Source: Anaerolineales bacterium (lineage in GTDB: Bacteria; Chloroflexota; Anaerolineae; 4572-78; J111). From it: a stretch of DNA of 27,383 nucleotides. The number at the start of each line of letters is the position of its first letter. Position 1 is the first letter of the stretch. The position numbers were made by a program, and so were the translations under genes. Below are positions 10,435 through 17,777 of this stretch, piece by piece. The DNA lies in assembly GCA_012032575.1 (NCBI GenBank), contig JAAUSP010000024.1, forward strand, positions 1-27,383, written 5' to 3'. The notes beneath the pieces were generated by a model. It was not told the DNA's origin and ran no database searches. It worked only from the letters and a program-made list of their open reading frames with translations.

Positions 10435-11744
10435 TTGTCCCAGACCAATTGTCTCCCTACCCCAAAAATCTTATATATTGACGACGATCCCATCAATCGC
10501 TCTTTGGTTAACCGATTATTGACCAGTTACGATTTTGAAGTCGTCGAAGCTGAAAATGGGCTGGAAGGCCTGACCATTGCCCGCAATGACCCACCGAACC
10601 TGATTTTGATGGATATTAATATGCCTGGCCTCGATGGGCATGAAACCACCACCCGCATGCGCGGCATCCCGGTGCTGGAACGTATCCCCATCATTGCCCT
10701 CACCGCTCGCTCAGCCAGGGGTGAACGAGAGCTGGCCCTGGCCGCCGGCTGCGATGGCTACATCACCAAACCCATTGACATTGATAATTTTCCTCACAAG
10801 ATTATTTCCTACCTGGAAGGTCATCGGGATACCATGACCAATGATGAGCGCCAGCAATATTTGGGCCACTACAGTCACAAGCTGGTCGAGCGGCTGGAAA
10901 GCAAAATCATCGAGTTAGAAGAAGCCAACAGCCGGCTGCAAAAATAGATAAAATCAAATCTGATTTTATTACCGTAGCGGCGCACGAACTGCGAACCCCC
11001 ATCACCCTGGTTTATGGCTATGCCCGCCTGCTGCAAGTGGTCGCCACTGAAACAGAGCAGGCCGAGTTTGTTGAAGGAAGCGTGGCCGATCTGTCCGGCC
11101 GGATTTTTCTCTCGGTTCAACGGCTCAATGAGGTCATCAACGATATCCTGAACATTTCGCTGATTGAAGCCAATGAGATGCGTTTGCAGCAAGAGCCGGT
11201 TAACCTGGCAGACATTATTAACGCGGCCATGCAAGAACTGAATCCGGCCAAGAATAATCGCAAGCTCAATATCACACTGGAAGCGCTGGATACATTACCG
11301 ACCTTTATCGGCGATAAGAACCGGCTGCGCCAGGCATTTTGGAATATCCTCAGCAATGCGATCAAGTACACGCCCGATGGCGGCTCGATTGAGGTCAAGG
11401 GCTGGCTCAGCCGCACGCCCCCGCCCGAAGGGGAGGTTCTGGTTTCGACGTTTCGGCCGGGGGAAGATGGCATTATTATCCTGGTGAAAGATACCGGCAT
11501 AGGGATTGACCGGCTGGAACAAAAAGATATTTTCAAGCATTTTTATACGGCGGGCGATACCACCTATCACAGTTCCAACAAAACTGCGTTTGGCGGCGGC
11601 GGCATCGGTTTGGGGCTGCCGATTACGCGCGGCATCATCGAAGCGCACGGCGGGCGGGTGTGGGTCGAGAGCGAAGGCCGCGACCCGGTAAATTACCCCG
11701 GCAGCCGGTTCTATGTTTTATTGCCCTTAAAATCAGCCCGATAG
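10435..11744 (+). CDS. Receiver-histidine kinase, one apparent frameshift
   Basis: A TTG start at 10435 follows GGAGAAG. Residues 1-125 are a receiver domain with acidic residues in YIDDDPINRS and Asp60 in ILMDINMPGLDG; a KPID motif supplies the conserved lysine. The frame hits TAG at 10945-10947 directly after a five-A run (10940-10944). Adding one A joins NSRLQK to IDKIKSDFITVAAHELRTP, where the phospho-accepting His lies at 10983-10985. The HATPase domain follows with FWNILSNAIKYTP, DTGIGIDRLE and GIGLGLPITRGII, ending at 11744. The reconstructed protein is about 436 residues with no membrane segment. A receiver in front of a kinase core is typical of kinases that read another kinase's phosphorylation state, which fits the hybrid kinase upstream. 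If the break were real, a stand-alone 170-residue receiver would be made, but the homopolymer context and full downstream conservation argue for a sequence error. Confidence 0.85.
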
Positions 11745-11752
11745 CAGGCCGT

Positions 11753-12497
11753 GTGACAACCAGACTCGACTCGACTCAACCGATCATCATCCTGGCCAGC
11801 AGTTCACCCCGCCGGCGGAACTGCTGGCCAGTTTAGGCTTATCGTTTCAGGTTGTTACCCCTACCGTTTCCTGCGGCGGTCAAGCCAGCCCTACCGCCGT
11901 TGACGAAACACCTCTCCCCGGTGAAACTCCCGACGCACTGGTACAGCGCCTGAGCCGGCTCAAAGCCGAAGCGGTGGCGGCAAACCTGGCGCAACCGGCC
12001 TCCTCTTTATCGTTACCCCTCACCCCGGACAGCCAGATTTTTATCATCGCCGCCGATACGGAAGTGGCTTTGGGGACTCAAATTTTGGGCAAACCTGGCA
12101 GTCCTGCTGCTGCCACAGCGATGCTCAAGGCGCTCCGTCAGCCAGCTCATTATGTTTACAGCGGCCTGACCGTCGCTCGCTGCGCCGAGGGCAAACTTGC
12201 CTTTGTGACTCGCCTGCATCAGAGCACCGTCTGGATGCGTCCCTACAGTGATGCTGAGATTGCGCCTACGTTGCCAGCGGCGATCCGCTGGATAAAGCCG
12301 GCGCTTATGGCATTCAAAACCAGAGTTTTGCCCCCGTGGCGCGCTGGCAAGGCTGCTTTGCCAGCATTATGGGGCTGCCCTTAGGCGAGTTAGCCGCTGC
12401 CCTAAGCCAATTGGGCTTCCCCCTTCCTCCCATCGCTCCCCCTGCACGCGCTATACCGGCAGTCCCTGCTGTCAGGAATAGCCATAGTTTGTTATAA
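11753..12497 (+). CDS. maf: Maf-family nucleotide pyrophosphatase, two apparent frameshifts
   Basis: Reconstructed from a GTG at 11753, 8 bases after the kinase gene. The N-terminal signature [12 protein letters not shown] is followed by [11 protein letters not shown] once one G is restored at 11817-11818. The catalytic region reads AADTEVAL with ILGKPGS downstream. A second missing base near 12262-12266 joins SDAEIA to [18 protein letters not shown], then [19 protein letters not shown], which is the canonical Maf C-terminal half. With both corrections the product is 248 residues, longer than the usual 190-200 because of a roughly 15-residue insert before the ADT motif and a Pro/Ala-rich tail. 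Maf proteins hydrolyse non-canonical or modified nucleoside triphosphates to monophosphates in the cytosol. Both corrections are single-base deletions in an otherwise intact gene, so I treat it as functional. Substrate specificity cannot be read here. Confidence 0.88.
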
Positions 12498-12498
12498 T
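12468..12498 (+). promoter_or_regulatory. Possible sigma-70-type promoter ahead of the MFS gene
   Basis: A perfect TATAAT lies at 12493-12498, overlapping the maf stop codon. CTGTCA at 12468-12473 is a weak -35 candidate with a long 19-base spacer. About 108 bases separate the -10 from the MFS start, enough for a leader. The intervening sequence contains GA-rich direct repeats but no clear terminator. This is motif matching only. Confidence 0.3.
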
Positions 12499-12606
12499 CC
12501 ACGCCACTCACGCAAAGCGGCGAGGACACGAGGACGGGAAGCGGTTCATAGTTTTATCGCCTCCTCGCGTCCCCCTGTCATCGCGCCTTTCTACAAGGAG
12601 ACTGCT

Positions 12607-13804
12607 GTGGCTCAACTCGGCCAACCCCCAACCTTATCAGAAAAATTCAAAGCCGTTTTTGGCATCAGTGTGCAGGTGGCGGGCGTGGTTTTTTTGGGCC
12701 GCCTGATTTTGGATATTGGCGTCCGCTCTGTTTTCCGTTTATCCCTCAACTGGCGGCGGGATTGGGTCTGAGTGTGGTCAATTTTAGCTGGCTGATTTTT
12801 ATCCGGGGCATCATCGGCGTGGCCGGGCCGATTTTTGGGGTTTGGTCCGACCGCTATGGCCGGCGCAAGGTGATGGCGGTGGGCTTGTTGTGCCAGACCA
12901 TCGGCGTGATTGGCTTAACCCTGTCGTGGCAGTGGTGGGCTATTGCGCCGATGCTGGTCTTTGGGCTGGGGCTGACCGCCTTTATTCCACCTCAGCAGGC
13001 TTATATCAGCGACCATGTGGTCTACCAGCGGCGCGGGCGGGCGCTGGCTATCATCGAGGCTTCCTGGGCCGTGGCAGCGATTATCTTTCTGCCGCTGGTC
13101 GGCTGGCTGATTGACAAGTTTGGCTGGCGCTCGCCTTTTATGATTTTGGGCCTGCTCAGCTGCTGGGGGCGCTGTTGATCTGGCATTATCTACCCCCGGC
13201 GGCGCACCAGACCCAGACCCAGCTTTCCTGGACCGAAATGCGCCGCTTGAGTTTGCGGCCCAACGTGCTGGCCTGTGTGGCTGTTTCGCTGCTGCTGTTT
13301 GTGACGGTGGACTGTTTTATTTCGGTCTGGGGCATCTGGCTCAGCGCCGATTATGGCCTGGAAGCGGCGGCGCTGGGCCTGGTTGCTACCGGCATCGGCC
13401 TGGCCGAATTGGTTGGCTCCGGCTCCTCCAGCCTGTTTATTGACCGCCTGGGCAAACGACGCGGCAGCGGGTTGAGCCTGATTTTGAGCGCACTCATGTT
13501 GTTTTTGCTGCCGCTCACCCAGACTGTTTTCTTTTTGGCTGTCGCCGCGCTGATTGTGACCGGCGCATTGCTGGAATTCACCATCGTCTCGCTCATCCCG
13601 CTCTACTCCGAGCAGGCCCCGGAAGCGCGGGGAACGTTGTTTTCGCTGGTTCTGTTCGGCGCAGCTATCGGTGGGGCGCTGGGCGCGCCCATTGCGGCGA
13701 ATTTGTGGGAGGTAGCCGGGCTGGGAGGCGTTTGCCTGGTGGCCGGAAGTTGTCTTTTGGGGGCGTGCGGGTTGATGTGGCGCTTTTTGCGGGAAGGGGC
13801 TTGA
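12607..13804 (+). CDS. Major facilitator superfamily transporter, two apparent frameshifts
   Basis: A GTG start at 12607 is preceded by AAGGAG eight bases upstream. Two single-base deletions, near 12735-12736 (joining GVRSVF to PFIPQLAAGLG) and near 13160 (joining MILGLLS to LGALLIWHYL), give a 399-residue protein with about 12 hydrophobic segments, the normal MFS length. The loop 2-3 signature is clear: GVWSDRYGRRKVM. A second half-signature, SLFIDRLGKRRGS, sits in the equivalent place of the C-terminal half. The protein would sit in the cytoplasmic membrane as a secondary transporter, either drug efflux or nutrient uptake; no substrate-specific feature is recognisable. It is the last gene on the + strand, converging with the - strand gene ending at 13892. 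Confidence 0.88.
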
Positions 13805-13891
13805 AAGCGAATTAGTAAATTCGGGGGCCGCCCGCGGTCAGCCCGTTTGAGGTATTCCTCCCGGTTGTTAACGTTGGCTTGCGGCTCATAC

Positions 13892-14308
13892 TCATCGTTC
13901 CCGGCAAAGTGATTCAGGCGGGTTGCTTGTGAGGTTAAGCGTCCCACAACCGTCGTCCCAACGTGCCGTGTCCAGCAGTTCTTGAATGTATTGAAGCGCT
14001 GCAAGACTTCCTTTGAGATACTCTTGCCAATGGGTTGAAGCGCCAACGGGTCCATTGAGCATCTGTTCGTTTTTGATCTTCTCATCGCTCATATACTTCA
14101 ACAACATCTCTTTTTCAGCGCTGGCCCGCAATGTTTTTATCGCGCCACGATACCCTTGTTGTTGGCCCTCAAGGTATTTCATTGACTGTGTCACTTTGTT
14201 TGATTTTTCCAGGGCACACATTGACGATGTCCCCACGCTCGAAATAAGTTGACCCTCAACTTGAGCGAGTTCAGCTTCAATTGCTGCGATTAATTCTCCT
14301 GTATTCAT
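13892..14308 (-). CDS. Hypothetical protein, 138 residues, coiled-coil-like N-terminus
   Basis: An ATG at 14308 follows GGGAAGA. I do not recognise the family. Residues 1-60 are rich in Ala, Glu and Gln with heptad-like spacing (ELIAAIEAELAQVEGQL), suggesting a helical or coiled-coil region. A second helical stretch contains EYLKGSLAALQYIQELLD. There is no signal peptide or membrane segment. After residue about 120 the other - strand frame reads LNHFAGNDEYEPQANVNN and then REEYLKRADRGRP, which looks more protein-like than the in-frame tail ending SLCRER. A one-base error around 13950-13975 may therefore hide a longer true C-terminus that ends between about 13805 and 13850. It lies in the accessory island, 97 bases downstream of the small membrane protein gene. 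Confidence 0.5.
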   Translation of the reverse strand: MNTGELIAAIEAELAQVEGQLISSVGTSSMCALEKSNKVTQSMKYLEGQQQGYRGAIKTLRASAEKEMLLKYMSDEKIKNEQMLNGPVGASTHWQEYLKGSLAALQYIQELLDTARWDDGCGTLNLTSNPPESLCRER

Positions 14309-14405
14309 TTCTTCCCTGTCACTCTGCTTTTCATTCGGGGCAATTGGGGGCGGTTTCTTTTCTGATTATTCAATTTTTGTAAATCCATCATAAAATTAAG
14401 ACCAT

Positions 14406-14711
14406 CTAATCTAACCTTGCAATAAACAGCCGTTTCATCCCAATGTAAACTGTACCGGCAAATATACCGAACAGCAGACCGCCCAATACAACTAATAACG
14501 GAACATCTTGATCCCGCGACTGCAATTGAAATGTTTGGTCCAATAGAACGGCACCCCAGAAGGGCGGCGCAAAAAACCACATCATTAGTGGGTAGGCGGG
14601 GAGACTCGTTTTAAAATATACAAAATTTGTTAATGCTCCCCAGCCCCAGCCACCTGCTGCTGCTAATCCTAACGCTCTCCATTCATTCTTTCGAAGTAGC
14701 TGTTTCTTCAT
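14406..14711 (-). CDS. Small hypothetical membrane protein, 101 residues
   Basis: The product begins MKKQLLRKNEWRALGLAA and contains two or three hydrophobic stretches: GLAAAGGWGWGALTNFVYF, a Pro/Trp-rich MMWFFAPPFWGAVLL, and PLLVVLGGLLFGIFAGTVYI. It ends with a basic MKRLFIARLD. I recognise no family. The positively charged N-terminus predicts a cytoplasmic N-end. It is the first substantial gene after the attC-like site when read on the - strand, so it could be the cargo of the next integron cassette. A 36-codon reading frame that starts closer to the site overlaps its 5' end by 29 bases. No clear Shine-Dalgarno precedes the ATG. Confidence 0.5.
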   Translation of the reverse strand: MKKQLLRKNEWRALGLAAAGGWGWGALTNFVYFKTSLPAYPLMMWFFAPPFWGAVLLDQTFQLQSRDQDVPLLVVLGGLLFGIFAGTVYIGMKRLFIARLD

Positions 14712-14793
14712 TATTTTTATCTACCCTACGTAGAATACTCTGCATATCTTGCGTATCTTTCCGTCGGGCAGCTACGTTGCCTACCATCTCCAT
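14683..14793 (-). CDS. Possible 36-residue peptide at the start of the cassette
   Basis: A 36-codon frame starts ATG six bases after the GTTGGGC core of the attC-like site on the - strand, where first genes of integron cassettes usually begin. It encodes a hydrophilic peptide (MEMVGNVAARRKDTQ...) with no recognised motif and overlaps the 5' end of the small membrane protein gene. It could be a leader peptide coupled to that gene or a chance frame. Length alone gives little support. Confidence 0.25.
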   Translation of the reverse strand: MEMVGNVAARRKDTQDMQSILRRVDKNNEETATSKE

Positions 14794-14799
14794 TAGCCC

Positions 14800-14920
14800 G
14801 CCCAACGCCCTCCGCTTCACTTGCGCCCACGAAACTTTAAATAAAAGCCACCCTCAAAGTGCCAAAGGTGACTTCAAAAAATGCCGAGCTCGGGGCGTCA
14901 GGTGCAAGCGGTGGTTAGGC
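14800..14920 (-). other. attC-like integron recombination site (121 bp)
   Basis: On the - strand the site opens with GCCTAAC (14914-14920), matching the RYYYAAC inverse core, and closes with GTTGGGC (14800-14806), matching the GTTRRRY core. The outer arms are imperfectly complementary: the left arm contains CCGCTTCACTTGCGCCC and the complement of the right arm contains CCGCTTGCACCTGACGCCC. The second arm has extra bases relative to the first, like the extrahelical bases that orient folded attC hairpins. The centre, about 60 bp, is variable. The length is within the known 57-141 bp range. The site begins seven bases after the stop codon of the DUF5615 gene, exactly where an attC sits in a gene cassette. 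No integrase gene is in the window. Confidence 0.75.
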
Positions 14921-14927
14921 GGCATTT

Positions 14928-15069
14928 TTACGGAATAAAAATTCGGGCTGTCCCCAAGTAGTTATCTAAATCTAGCAGAATTTCAACCAAACGAGATACA
15001 CATTGTTCACGATATTCTTTTTCACTCAGACGCTCTACCTTACCAATCGTTATAACCGGCCAGGAACTA
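14928..15069 (-). pseudogene. 3' portion of the DUF5615 gene, separated by IS630 insertion
   Basis: On the - strand, downstream of the insertion sequence, an open frame reads SSWPVITIGKVERLS, then EKEYREQCVSRLVEILLDL, and ends DNYLGTARIFIP with TAA at 14928-14930. It has no start codon of its own. It is the natural continuation of the DUF5615 fragment at 16294-16549: removing the IS and one copy of the TA duplication joins LTRTLREENS to SSWPVITIG in frame. The fragment would have supplied the C-terminal third of the PIN-like nuclease fold. Confidence 0.85.
15068..15069. repeat. TA target-site duplication, left copy
   Basis: The TA directly outside the left terminal repeat, matched by TA at 16294-16295 on the right. 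IS630/Tc1-mariner elements insert at and duplicate TA. Confidence 0.85.
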
Positions 15070-16293
15070 GTGCAACGACCAAACTAAAAGTTAGGATTGC
15101 AAAATCGGCTCATATGTGGGAAACTTTCTAAAAAGCAAGGAGGTTTCCAGGTAATGAAGAAAAAGTATATTGTCCGCTTGTCAGATGAAGAACGAGATGA
15201 GTGCGCACAGGTCATCAAGAAACAAAAAGGGAGTGCCAGCAAAGTAAGACGGGCCCAAATGTTATTGAAAGCCGATGCTGACGGGCCAGGTTGGACCGAC
15301 GCCAAAATTGCTGAAGCGTTCAATTGTCGCACTCGAACCGTAGAAAAGCTGCGAGAACGACTGGTGGTGGACGGGTTCGAACTGACCCTCCAGGGAAAAA
15401 ACGGGAGACGCCGCCCACCCCGCCCAAACTTGATGGGGAGGGGGAAGCCAAACTGATCGCCTTGAGGCTGGGTCCCCCACCGCCAGGTTATGGTCGCTGG
15501 AGCCTTAAACTCCTGGCCGACCAGTTAGTCGTTCTGGAAATTGTGGCGAGCATTTGCCCGGAAACGGTGCGTCAAACGTTAAAAAAAACGGCATGACCAA
15601 ACGACTCATTGACTACTGGGTCATTCCCCCCGATCACGACGCCGAGTTTGTGGCGGGTATGGAAGAAGTGCTGGAGGCGTATGCCCAGCCCTACAATCCA
15701 GATCAGCCCCAGGTTTGTATGGATGAACAACCCTACCAACTGCTGCTGGAAACCAGAGTGCCGTTGCCGGCCACCCGTGAACACGGTGAACGGGTTGATT
15801 ACGAATATGAACGCAATGGCACCGCCAGTATTTTTATGTTCACCGAGCCGTTGTCAGGCTTTCGGCAAGTCACCGCCCGCCCGCGCCGCACCAAAGAAGA
15901 TTGGGCGTTGGAGGTAGCGCATCTGCTGGATACGCGCTATGCCGGACGACGGATTACGCTGGTGTCGGATAATCTCAATACCCACACCAAAGGCGCTTTT
16001 TACACGGTTTTTGAACCGGCTGTCGCCAGAGCCTACGTCAAACGCATTGATTTCATCTACACCCCTAAACACGGCAGTTGGCTCAATATCGCTGAGTGTG
16101 AATTGAGCGCGATGACGCGACAATGTTTGAATGGCCGGCGTATCGGTCATCTGTCAGAACTCCAACACGAGCTTGAGGCTTGGGCCACTCAAACCAATAG
16201 CAAACAGCGCAGCGTTGATTGGCAGTTCAAGATCGATGATGCCCGCTCTAAGCTCAAACGCCTTTACCCGAACTTCAAGTCTGGATGATGCAC
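15070..16293 (+). mobile_element. IS630-family insertion sequence, 1224 bp
   Basis: The element is bounded by TA duplications and by terminal inverted repeats. The left end (15070-15095) begins GTGCAACGACCAAACT and the right end (16268-16293, complement) begins GTGCATCATCCAGACT; they match at about 19 of 26 positions. It contains one transposase gene on the + strand whose stop lies inside the right repeat. The insertion splits a DUF5615 gene, and the join at the two ends restores that frame exactly, which fixes both boundaries. Length and TA target are normal for IS630. Confidence 0.92.
15154..16288 (+). CDS. IS630-family DDE transposase in three frames (two A-run frame changes)
   Basis: The ATG at 15154 follows AAGGAGG. 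The N-terminal part is a helix-turn-helix region (TDAKIAEAFNCRTRTVEKLRE). The frame moves -1 at the six-A run 15396-15401 (LTLQGK to KRETPPTPPKL) and again at the eight-A run 15581-15588 (RQTLKK to NGMTKRLIDYW). The catalytic triad is visible as CMDEQPYQ (D), LVSDNLNTHT (D) and PKHGSWLNIAECEL (E), the hallmark of IS630 transposases. With both shifts the protein is about 378 residues, normal for the family. The enzyme cuts and pastes the element at TA sites. The frame changes could be programmed -1 slippage, since the first is an A AAA AAC heptamer in the correct phase, or deletion-type sequence errors like those seen across this window. Confidence 0.88.
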
Positions 16294-16549
16294 TAGATGA
16301 ATTTTCCTCACGCAACGTCCGCGTTAAAGAATCTTCCCCTTTCATATTGCGGTTGTTCGTCAACAAAATCATTTTGTGGGCTTGAGTAAATCGCCAAACC
16401 TGACGGTCATTGCTGTTGATAGCTAAGTCTACATCAGCAAACATCACCATTTGGATAGGAAACAACTCTAACCAACCCTCTGCCACAAGCGTGTCCCATA
16501 GCCTGATGGCATGGCCTTCAATGTTATGATCAACCAAAAGCGTAATCAC
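16294..16549 (-). pseudogene. 5' portion of DUF5615 PIN-like toxin gene, interrupted by IS630
   Basis: Starting with ATG at 16549, the frame reads MITLLVDHNIEGHAIRLWD, FADVDLAINSNDRQVWRF, and then LLTNNRNMKGEDSLTRTL, the standard layout of DUF5615 proteins (a PIN-like nuclease fold; conserved Asp in VDHN and in the central region, TNN-R near the third strand). At REENS the sequence enters the IS630 right end, after which translation continues about 46 residues of IS-derived sequence to a stop at 16154. The ATG overlaps the DUF433 stop by four bases, indicating translational coupling. DUF433-DUF5615 pairs are predicted toxin-antitoxin modules. The insertion removes the native C-terminal part, so the toxin is probably inactive. 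Confidence 0.85.
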
Positions 16550-16917
16550 AACATGCCTAATCTGGCCTTTGTGGCCTGTAGTTTGGCTCGGATTTTCTCC
16601 TGGCCCGGTTTAGGTGGTAAAGCCGCAATTTGGGCAAATCGTTCTCTATTTCGCTCCTCCCAATATTGCCGTTCTTCTTCGGCCTCTTTTAAGACCTGTT
16701 GATATTCAGCCTCCACTTCGGCTCGATGTTTTTCAATATAATCCAGGACACCAGCCGTTTGTTTTATGGTTAATCTAAAATCATCCCGAATCGTTTCGGC
16801 TGATTTACCAGCCTTAATGTAATCCATGATGCTATAGAGCGTAATGCGTGTTCCGGCAATGGATAAGCCCCGGCTCGTTCTAACTACCGTTGTTTGTTGG
16901 GTATTTGTCTCGTTCAT
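16546..16917 (-). CDS. DUF433 family predicted antitoxin
   Basis: The 123-residue product has the DUF433 core at the N-terminus: VVRTSRGLSIAGTRITLYS, IMDYIKAGKSAETIRDDF and a second helix pair (TIKQTAGVLDYIEKHRAEVE). This is a compact helix-turn-helix domain. A long charged C-terminal extension (EAEEERQYWEERNRERFAQ) is predicted helical. An AAGG lies upstream of the ATG, and TAAAAT occurs about 45 bases upstream as a weak -10 candidate. It overlaps the DUF5615 gene by four bases (ATGA). By analogy with other such pairs it would bind DNA and neutralise the partner toxin; that is inference from the family context. It now stands as an antitoxin whose partner is interrupted. Confidence 0.8.
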   Translation of the reverse strand: MNETNTQQTTVVRTSRGLSIAGTRITLYSIMDYIKAGKSAETIRDDFRLTIKQTAGVLDYIEKHRAEVEAEYQQVLKEAEEERQYWEERNRERFAQIAALPPKPGQEKIRAKLQATKARLGML

Positions 16918-17047
16918 AATCTCAACCTTTCTCTATACTTCTCAACCTGAGTCTATTTTACCACAGTTTCAGCCCAAAACCTCATCTGCTTTTTGACAAA
17001 GATTCCGCAGGCGGTGTATTAAGGTTTGATTCTTAAAAAACTAACGT

Positions 17048-17358
17048 TTAGGGATTTGGGGCGATAACGTCGCTCAACAACGTTATTGGCAAACCGGGAA
17101 CACGAATTGTACCTCTCTCGAGTGGAGTAGTAAATTTCTAAACGAAGCTTCCAGCACGAGGTCGCTCTGTTGGAGGGGTTTAATCAGCGTCTCGAAGAAT
17201 AAAAGTTCACTGCTAACAATGACAAAGTGACCAGCATGAGCAGCTACCCACAGTGGTTGCAGGAGGGTCCAATAAGGCTCAATCTTTTCGATACTGTAAA
17301 TGGCAACGTTGGCGTCAATATAAACGGCTCCCGTCGCGGGCAGGGTTAACGTTCCCAC
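17048..17358 (-). pseudogene. PIN-domain toxin gene with internal deletion
   Basis: The intact 5' part (ATG at 17358) encodes a PIN-domain N-terminus: VYIDANVAIYSIEK with the first catalytic Asp, then IVSSELLFFETLIKPL with the conserved Glu, ending SFRNLLLHSREVQ and a short out-of-frame tail to 17083. Immediately after, in another - strand frame, 17048-17104 reads RVPGLPITLLSDVIAPNP and stops; this is what the C-terminal end of the same PIN family looks like. The roughly 45 residues normally between, which carry the TPDAIHAA and TND acidic residues, are missing. The remaining gene is about 310 bp where a full one is about 435 bp. I read this as a real deletion of around 125-135 bp, unlike the single-base errors elsewhere. 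Confidence 0.75.
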
Positions 17359-17609
17359 GCCTGACGTTCCTCCTGAAGATAAACCTCTACTTCTTCAGCC
17401 GTTTTAAATAGACGCTGCCCGGAGGCTTCGGCTAGAATATCCAAAGCTGAACGCCGTTCACTTTCCGCAAACTCTGGCAACAGAATCAGGATTTCCACAG
17501 CTTCGCCTGCTTGCAATTGAGGAGCTATGATCTCAACTTTGCCTTCAGTTAACACAGTTGTTTTCAGCCGCAAAATGGTTTGTCTGACCGGCACTGGTAA
17601 TTCGAGCAT
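17346..17609 (-). CDS. Predicted antitoxin partner of the PIN protein
   Basis: An 87-residue acidic protein. The N-terminal half (LKTTVLTEGKVEIIAPQLQ, AGEAVEILILL) resembles the beta-rich region of small VapB-like or DUF2281-like antitoxins. The C-terminal half (SALDILAEASGQRLFKTAEE, VEVYLQEERQAWER) is the typical toxin-wrapping tail. The gene overlaps the PIN gene start by 13 bases, the usual antitoxin-first arrangement. It would repress its own promoter and neutralise the PIN RNase. The partner is now deleted internally, so this may be an orphan antitoxin. A MITE begins 27 bases upstream of its ATG. Family assignment is by resemblance only. Confidence 0.7.
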   Translation of the reverse strand: MLELPVPVRQTILRLKTTVLTEGKVEIIAPQLQAGEAVEILILLPEFAESERRSALDILAEASGQRLFKTAEEVEVYLQEERQAWER

Positions 17610-17636
17610 TATTCAGCCTTTCCATTTGCGCTACTA

Positions 17637-17708
17637 GTGGGTCATTTTGCGTGAATATAGCCATTCAACCAGGGAGTGCAATGGCTACTTTCGTGACAAA
17701 CGACCCAC
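17637..17708. mobile_element. 72-bp IS630/Tc1-type MITE with TA flanks
   Basis: Two 29-base imperfect inverted arms (17637-17665 and 17680-17708) surround a 14-base centre. The outer ends are GTGGGTC and GACCCAC, and the inner ends are GCCATT and AATGGC; about two thirds of arm positions pair. TA dinucleotides flank both ends (17635-17636, 17709-17710), as for an IS630 target duplication. It has no coding capacity. The ends start GTG like the IS630 at 15070 but otherwise differ, so a different IS would mobilise it. As RNA it would form a long hairpin and could act as a terminator or processing site between der and the antitoxin gene. Confidence 0.78.
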
Positions 17709-17777
17709 TAGCGAACTGTTCAGATTATACATTTTGAACAGGAGCAGGTCAATTAGCCTCAGCCTGCCCCTACCTCC

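Noticed and set aside
13603..13804. Extension of the - strand hypothetical frame into the MFS gene
   Set aside because: This part is Pro/Ser/Arg-rich antisense of clear transporter sequence. Any true extension must end before about 13805.
14406..14414. A second attC core (GTTAGAT on the - strand) at the end of the membrane protein gene
   Set aside because: It is part of the coding sequence, and no RYYYAAC partner or complementary arms are found nearby.
16154..16293. C-terminal extension of the DUF5615 fragment into the IS630 right end
   Set aside because: The sequence is IS-derived read-through. The true continuation of the gene lies on the other side of the element at 14928-15069.
17716..17741. 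CTGTTCA-N12-TGAACAG as a der terminator
   Set aside because: The stem is only 7 bp with a 12-base loop and no following T-run on the - strand; too weak to call.
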